40,613 nucleotides of DNA from an uncultured Burkholderiales bacterium (GTDB lineage: Bacteria > Pseudomonadota > Gammaproteobacteria > Burkholderiales > Burkholderiaceae_C). Location of the stretch: the NCBI GenBank assembly GCA_937864005.1, contig CALMIL010000141.1, positions 1-40,613 of the forward strand. The letters run 5' to 3'. Of this stretch, positions 35,751-40,613 are shown in pieces (positions within the stretch are counted from its first letter, which is position 1; each line of letters starts with the position of its first letter). Both the position numbers and the translations under genes were made by a program. The notes under the pieces were generated by a model. The model had not been told where the DNA came from, ran no database searches, and was given only the letters and a program-made list of their open reading frames with translations.

Positions 35751-36974
35751 ATGAAGCTGAAGAAGATTGCGCTCGGCGCGTTGGCGGTGATCGTGGTGGC
35801 CGGGGCCGCTGGCTGGTTCAGCCTGGACAAGGAGACGCGCGGTCTGCTGGCGACGCTGCCGACCAACAGCGACGTCCTGTTCTGGAGCGAGTCGCAGCGC
35901 GACGCCGCATTTCGCGCCTTCGACCGGCTCCCGTTCCTCGCCAGGGCGCACGTGGTGCCGGCCGGCGGCACCCCGTCGCCGCTGCCGCCGGGGCCGCCGC
36001 TTGCGTTGCCGGTCGATGTGGACGCCTACATGGCCGGTCAGCGCAGCGCGGCGCTCCTGATCGTGCACGACGGCAAGCTGCGCCTCGAGCGCTACGGGCT
36101 CGGCTTCGACGCGCAGGGGCGCTGGACGAGCTTCTCGGTCGCGAAGTCGATCACCTCGACGCTTGTCGGCGCGGCGGTCGAGGACGGCCATATCCGCAGC
36201 CTCGACGACAAGGTCAGCGACTACATTCCCGAGTTCAAGGGCTCGGCCTACGAGCAGGTATCGCTGCGTCACCTGCTGACGATGACCTCCGGCGTCGGAT
36301 GGAACGAGGACTACAGCGACCCGAACTCCGACGTCGCGAAATTCAACAACCACCAGCCCGAGGAGGGCGTCGACTCGCTGGTGAGCTACCTTCGCCGCCT
36401 GCCGCGCGTGGCGCCGCCCGGCACACGCTGGAACTACAGCACCGGCGAGACCAACCTCGTCGGCCAGGTGCTCGCGGCGGCGATCAAGAAGCCGCTGGCG
36501 GAATATCTGTCGGAGAAAATCTGGGTACCCGCCGGCATGGAGCAGCAGGCGACCTGGCTGCTCAGCCGCAGCGGCAAGGAGATCAGCGGCTGCTGCATCC
36601 AGGCCGCGACGCGCGACTTCGCGCGCTTCGGCGTCTTCATCCTGAACGGCGCGCGCGGCGCCGACGGCCGCGCCATCGTGCCCGACGACTGGCTGGCCGA
36701 AGCGACCACCGAGCGCATCGGCATAAACCAGCCGGGGCGCGGCTACGGCTTTCAGTGGTGGACCTACAGCGACGGCACCTTCGCCGCGCGCGGCATCTTC
36801 GGCCAGGGCATCTTCATCGACCCCGTGCGCAAGCTCGTCATCGCATCCAACGCCGACTGGGGCGGCGGCGCAAGCGAGCCCGCGGCGAGCGACGCGCGCG
36901 AGGCGTTCTATCGCGCGGTGCAGAAGGCGATCGACGACGAGGCCGGCGTCAAGCCTGCGGGCGCAAGGGGTTGA
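35751..36974 (+). CDS. Membrane-anchored serine hydrolase, beta-lactamase family (class C / EstB-like)
   Basis: A 407-residue protein with an N-terminal hydrophobic helix (about 5-22) likely to be an uncleaved anchor or signal, and a periplasmic serine beta-lactamase-like domain. The nucleophile motif is SVAK (Ser129, Lys132) in WTSFSVAKS and the second motif is YST (Tyr229) in WNYSTGETN. Relatives include 6-aminohexanoate oligomer hydrolases, esterases and DD-peptidases; the substrate cannot be inferred. The third motif is not KTG-like; FGQGIF occupies its approximate place. The start at ATG 35751 begins with the membrane helix; a longer reading from 35526 lacks any recognisable N-terminus. 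Confidence 0.88.
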   Translation: MKLKKIALGALAVIVVAGAAGWFSLDKETRGLLATLPTNSDVLFWSESQRDAAFRAFDRLPFLARAHVVPAGGTPSPLPPGPPLALPVDVDAYMAGQRSAALLIVHDGKLRLERYGLGFDAQGRWTSFSVAKSITSTLVGAAVEDGHIRSLDDKVSDYIPEFKGSAYEQVSLRHLLTMTSGVGWNEDYSDPNSDVAKFNNHQPEEGVDSLVSYLRRLPRVAPPGTRWNYSTGETNLVGQVLAAAIKKPLAEYLSEKIWVPAGMEQQATWLLSRSGKEISGCCIQAATRDFARFGVFILNGARGADGRAIVPDDWLAEATTERIGINQPGRGYGFQWWTYSDGTFAARGIFGQGIFIDPVRKLVIASNADWGGGASEPAASDAREAFYRAVQKAIDDEAGVKPAGARG

Positions 36975-37013
36975 CTGCGGCACACGGCGCGAGATTGAGC
37001 GCGACGCGCGTCG

Positions 37014-37066
37014 CACGACTGGAAGAACCCGCGGCGCTTGCAACTGAAGGCGCCCCGCCAGTCGTG
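37014..37066. terminator. Inverted repeat between convergent genes
   Basis: CACGACTGG (37014-37022) pairs perfectly with CCAGTCGTG (37058-37066). Inside, GGCGC (37033-37037) can pair with GCGCC (37050-37054), giving a two-tier hairpin. It lies between the ends of the hydrolase gene (36974) and the oligopeptidase gene (37126), which converge, so a bidirectional terminator is likely; no T tract is present. Confidence 0.4.
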
Positions 37067-37125
37067 ACCACCGGGCAGCAACGCAATCGTGGCAAGCCCT
37101 GGGTGTGTCTTTGCCGACGCGTCGC

Positions 37126-39330
37126 TCAGGCGCGCCGCGGCTTGAAGGCCGGATTGCCGCTACGCCAAAGCACGAACGCGAACTCGTCGGCGCGCTCGGC
37201 GTCGAACTGCTCGCGGGTCGAGCCCATGCCATGCCCGGCATCGAAGGTGACGCGCAGCAAGACGGGGTTCACGCGCCCCGGCACCGCTTGCAGGCGGGCC
37301 GCCATCTTCGCCACCTCCCAGGGCTCGACCCGAGGATCGGTCATGCCGGTAGTCAGCAGGACCGCCGGGTAGCGCACATCGTCGCGAACGGCGTGCAAGG
37401 CGTCCATCTGCCTGAGGCCCAGAAAGCCGACGCGCTCGGTCACGGTGCCGAACTCGTCGATGTTCGGCGGCCCGTTCTGTGAAAACTCGGCGCGCAGCGC
37501 ATTGGAAATTCCGACGTTCGATATCACGGCCGCGAACAGGTCGGGCCGCTCGGTCATCGCGCGCCCAACCGTGATGCCGCCAGCCGAACCGCCCTGGATC
37601 GCGAGCTGTCTCGGGCTGGTCCAGCGTTGACGCACCAATTCTTCGCAGCAGTCGATCAGGTCGCGCCAGGTATTGGGCTTGCTGATCTTCTGCCCGGCAC
37701 GCCACCACCGTTTGCCGTACTCGCCGCCGCCCCGCACGTGCGCCGTGGCCAGCACGCCGCCCTGTTCGAGAAAGGCCAGACTCCGCGGGTTGAAGTAGGG
37801 CCCGGAAACGATCTGGTACGCGCCGTAGGCCTGCACCAGCGTGGGGTTGCGTCCATCGCGCCTGAGTCCCTTGCGGGCGACGATGGAAAGCGGCACGCGC
37901 GTTCCATCGCGCGCGGTGGCAAAACCGCGCACGGCTTCATACTTCGACAAGTCGAGGCTGGTCTTCGGCGCCAGCGCCACCTGGCGTGTTTGCCCGATGC
38001 CCGGATCGTGGCGGAAGACCGAGAGCGGCAGCAGCCATCCGGTGCCGTCGAGCCAGGCGCCTTCGGCGCGCGTCGTGGTGTTGACCGTCGTGATGGAACC
38101 CTCGAAGGGCAGCGGCACGGCGGCCAGCCGCCCGTCGTTGGCAAGCCGGCGCAAGCTGCCGTAGCCGCCGTCCATGTCGCGCAGATAGATGCCGTCGCGC
38201 GCCGCCGAGACGCCTTCGACCACGATCTTGCCTTCCGGCACCACGACCGCCGCGCGGGCCAGGTCGGGTGCCGCCACCGAGGTGCGCAGCAGCTTGCCGT
38301 TCGGTGAGTCGCGCGTTGTCAGAAGGTACAACTCATCGCCGCGCAGCGCGGAATCGACCACTTCGTCCTCGATGTCGCAGACCTTGAGCCAGCGCGGGCG
38401 GCCGGCCAGCACGTCGTCGAGCCGCGCCGTGTAGACCGGGTTCTCGCGCCGCACGCCACCGAAGAGGACCGCGATCACGTGATTCGAGCTGGGATCAGCG
38501 CCCACAAACGGGAAGTTGCTGGGCTCGATCGCCACTTCGGGGTATTGCCCGCGGGCGAGCACGCGGACATCGTCCTTCGGATCGCTGCGCAGGCGGTGCA
38601 GCCAGGTCACCGAATCGAGGTAGTAGTCGACGCTGCCGAGCTTGCCGCCTTCGGCCAGCCGGTTGAAGAAGAAGCCGGAACTGTCGGGCAGCCAGCTCGG
38701 CGAAGCGTACTGGGTGCGGTCGATACGCTCGGGCAACAGCTGGCCGGTCTCGACGTCGAGCACATGCAAGACGGAGTTCTCGGAGCCGGCCGGAGACAGC
38801 CCATGCACCACGTAACGGCCATCGGGCGATGGCGCCCACCAATCGAGCGAGACATGGGCGCCGCCTTCGCGCTTGACGGTCGGGTCGATGAGCAGCCGCT
38901 CGGCGCCGCTTTCGCCTTCGCGCAGGTAAAGCTTGAATTGACTCGCACCTTCGGGCCGCAGTTCGTAAAACAGGCGCTCGCCCGCCGCTTTCGGAGCCAG
39001 TGCGATCGGCAGGCCGCCGGAGAGCTTTCCGACACGCTCTCGCAGCGCTGCGCGGCCGGGCAGGCTGTCGAGCACGCTGCGCGCATAGGCCGCCTGGCCG
39101 CGCATGAACGGCTCCCACTGCGCGTCTTTCGGGTTCTCCATCCAGCGGTAGCGGTCGACGATCGTCTCGCCCCACAGTGTTTCGCTGACGGGTTCGACGC
39201 GCGCGACCGGCGGCAAGCCGGTGCGCGTCGCCGCCGACACCGCGGCGGACGGCAGCCCACCCAGCGCCAACGAGGGCAGCGTACCGAAGGTCGCCAACAG
39301 GCGGCGACGCGACCAAACGGATGAGTCCAC
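37126..39330 (-). CDS. Prolyl oligopeptidase family serine peptidase with Tat signal
   Basis: A 734-residue S9A-type peptidase. An N-terminal seven-bladed propeller (about 50-440) gates access for short peptides. The alpha/beta-hydrolase domain carries the triad Ser582 (GGSAGG), Asp665 (TDPRVEPWE) and His700 (DAGHGMG). The N-terminus WSRRRLLATFG followed by a hydrophobic stretch and VSA is a twin-arginine signal, so the enzyme is probably exported folded to the periplasm; classical prolyl oligopeptidases are cytosolic. The start is a GTG at 39330 with AGGAGG six bases upstream (complement at 39337-39342), a strong case. Substrate is probably proline-containing oligopeptides, by family. Confidence 0.93.
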   Translation of the reverse strand: MDSSVWSRRRLLATFGTLPSLALGGLPSAAVSAATRTGLPPVARVEPVSETLWGETIVDRYRWMENPKDAQWEPFMRGQAAYARSVLDSLPGRAALRERVGKLSGGLPIALAPKAAGERLFYELRPEGASQFKLYLREGESGAERLLIDPTVKREGGAHVSLDWWAPSPDGRYVVHGLSPAGSENSVLHVLDVETGQLLPERIDRTQYASPSWLPDSSGFFFNRLAEGGKLGSVDYYLDSVTWLHRLRSDPKDDVRVLARGQYPEVAIEPSNFPFVGADPSSNHVIAVLFGGVRRENPVYTARLDDVLAGRPRWLKVCDIEDEVVDSALRGDELYLLTTRDSPNGKLLRTSVAAPDLARAAVVVPEGKIVVEGVSAARDGIYLRDMDGGYGSLRRLANDGRLAAVPLPFEGSITTVNTTTRAEGAWLDGTGWLLPLSVFRHDPGIGQTRQVALAPKTSLDLSKYEAVRGFATARDGTRVPLSIVARKGLRRDGRNPTLVQAYGAYQIVSGPYFNPRSLAFLEQGGVLATAHVRGGGEYGKRWWRAGQKISKPNTWRDLIDCCEELVRQRWTSPRQLAIQGGSAGGITVGRAMTERPDLFAAVISNVGISNALRAEFSQNGPPNIDEFGTVTERVGFLGLRQMDALHAVRDDVRYPAVLLTTGMTDPRVEPWEVAKMAARLQAVPGRVNPVLLRVTFDAGHGMGSTREQFDAERADEFAFVLWRSGNPAFKPRRA

Positions 39331-39449
39331 GGCAGTCCTCCTTACTTGGCCGAACCAACATGCCGGATGAGCGTGGCCGACAGACCGGCGCTCCCTATCG
39401 TCCCAGCGATGGCAGAGGGGCCTCATCATGACATTCCCGCTGCGGCCAA

Positions 39450-40613
39450 TCAACGCGCCATCACGCCGATGACGAGCGCGTTCACGAGATCGATGAAGAA
39501 GCCGCAGACCAGCGGCACGACAATGAAGGCGCGCGGTGCGGCGCCGTGTTCGCGGGTGACGGCGGTCATGTTGGCAATGGCGGTCGCGGTGGAGCCGAGC
39601 GAAATCCCGCCGAAGCCGGCGGCGACCACCGCCGCTTCGTAGTCGCGGCCCATGAATACATACACCACGACGAGCGAAAAGACGATCGCCATCACGATCT
39701 GCAGCGACACCGCGGTCAGCACGAACGTTGCCACCCCGTGCATCTGCCACAGCTGCAGGCCCATCAGCGCCATCGTCAGGAAGATGCCGAGGCAGAGGTC
39801 CGAGATCAGCGCGACGCCGGCGCGCATCCGCTGCCAGTGCCACAACTGGCCCTTCTGTTTGCTGAACTGCGCGCTCACGTTGCGCAAGACGATGCCTGCG
39901 ACGAGGGCGCCCACGAAGTCGGGCATGCGCAGGCCGGTCAGGGTGATCGCGCTGCTCACGCCGCGGCCGAGGATCAGCGCCACGTTGAGCCACAGCAGCG
40001 CGAGCAGCACGCTGTTGTAGTCGAGGCGGGCCTTCTCCTCGTCGGCGTAGCGCACGCCGACTTCGAGTTCTTCCTCGGTGGACGCCACGAGGCTGTGGCG
40101 CCGTATCAGATAGGCGGCGATCGGCCCGCCGATCGCGCAGGCGGCGATCAGGCCCGCCATATTGCTGGCGAGGCCGATGGTTTCGGCATTCGTGATGCCC
40201 AGCTCCACGAAATGCGGCACCCAGGCGAGCGTCGTCCCCACGCCGCCCGTGAGCGAGATCGACCCGGTCAGCAGGCCGGCCCGGCGGTCGAGTCCGAAGC
40301 CGCTCGCCACGGCCATGCCGAGGAGGTTTTGCAGCAGGATGAAGCCGCCCGCGAGCACGGTCAGGACAACCAGCGGGTACCCGCCGCGGCGCAGCGTGCG
40401 CACGTCGGAGCCGAGGCCGATCGCGGCGAAGAAATAGAGCAGCAGCACGTCGCGCACGCCGAGCTGGAAGTCGATCTTCAGGCCGCTCGCCAGGTACACC
40501 GCGCTGACGATGCCGATGCAGACCACCCCGCCCAGCACCGGCTCCGGGATGCTGTAGCGGCGCAGCAGCTCGAAGCGGCGCGTGAACGTCTTGCCGACGA
40601 ACAGCAGCAGCAC
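39450..40613 (-). CDS. gltS: Sodium/glutamate symporter GltS (N-terminus outside window)
   Basis: The 388 visible residues belong to the ESS-family Na+/glutamate symporter GltS, an inner-membrane carrier with two inverted halves. Family segments are RRYSIPEPVLGGVVC, LYFFAAIGLGSD, and the first re-entrant loop TGSISLTGGVGTTLAW. The second loop is AGFGGISLGSTATAIANMT. By comparison with E. coli GltS, about 20 N-terminal residues lie beyond the right edge; the first visible codon is an in-frame GTG but not a likely start. The gene precedes the oligopeptidase gene on the same strand with 119 bases between. Confidence 0.93.
   Translation of the reverse strand: MLLLFVGKTFTRRFELLRRYSIPEPVLGGVVCIGIVSAVYLASGLKIDFQLGVRDVLLLYFFAAIGLGSDVRTLRRGGYPLVVLTVLAGGFILLQNLLGMAVASGFGLDRRAGLLTGSISLTGGVGTTLAWVPHFVELGITNAETIGLASNMAGLIAACAIGGPIAAYLIRRHSLVASTEEELEVGVRYADEEKARLDYNSVLLALLWLNVALILGRGVSSAITLTGLRMPDFVGALVAGIVLRNVSAQFSKQKGQLWHWQRMRAGVALISDLCLGIFLTMALMGLQLWQMHGVATFVLTAVSLQIVMAIVFSLVVVYVFMGRDYEAAVVAAGFGGISLGSTATAIANMTAVTREHGAAPRAFIVVPLVCGFFIDLVNALVIGVMAR

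Overview
The window is very GC-rich and its genes are tightly packed, with frequent stop/start overlaps. Gene content suggests a Gram-negative betaproteobacterium, probably Burkholderiales or Rhodocyclales. The grounds are an lptD-surA-rsmA cluster divergent from amgK, PEP-CTERM exported proteins, a group-2 Mrp antiporter with fused A and B subunits, a pst-phoU-phoBR cluster and a Fur-type haem-uptake operon. The order-level placement is inference. I saw no tRNA, rRNA, CRISPR array, transposase or prophage gene.

Layout. (1) 1-4772: the 3' end of an unidentified frame, a hairpin, then the minus-strand envelope/ribosome cluster lptD-surA-rsmA; pdxA, often found between surA and rsmA, is missing. 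(2) 4907-8025: amgK (amino-sugar kinase of cell-wall recycling, without its usual partner murU), a convergent LysR regulator, and a divergent EamA-type exporter. (3) 8066-14131: an ABC exporter translationally coupled to a TPR-sulfotransferase, followed by two PEP-CTERM proteins, one a metalloprotease with a leishmanolysin-like split zinc site, the other built of HAF-type repeats. This looks like a surface or extracellular-matrix module. (4) 14313-20316: a complete six-gene Mrp antiporter operon (mrpAB fusion, C, D, E, F, G), followed by an NDH-2-like flavoprotein at 20454-21692.

(5) 21728-28458: the phosphate-starvation regulon core, pstS-pstC-pstA-pstB-phoU-phoB-phoR, preceded by a clear PHO box and by three further PHO-like half-sites in the opposite orientation. 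PhoR/PhoB sense low phosphate through the PstSCAB transporter and PhoU, and PhoB should feed back on this promoter. (6) 28524-35382, minus strand: a haem acquisition operon hmuR-hmuS-hmuT-hmuU-hmuV ending in a TonB-like energy transducer. A Fur-box-like sequence overlaps its predicted promoter. The receptor brings haem across the outer membrane, HmuT/U/V carry it to the cytoplasm and HmuS handles or degrades it. (7) 35751-40613: a membrane-anchored serine hydrolase of the beta-lactamase fold, a Tat-exported prolyl oligopeptidase, and the C-terminal majority of a GltS-type sodium/glutamate symporter that runs off the window.

Most of the window is recognisable core and accessory metabolism. The points most worth a second look are the double, oppositely oriented PHO-site arrays, the split-site PEP-CTERM metalloprotease, the exporter-sulfotransferase-PEP-CTERM neighbourhood, and the Tat signals on HmuT and on the oligopeptidase.
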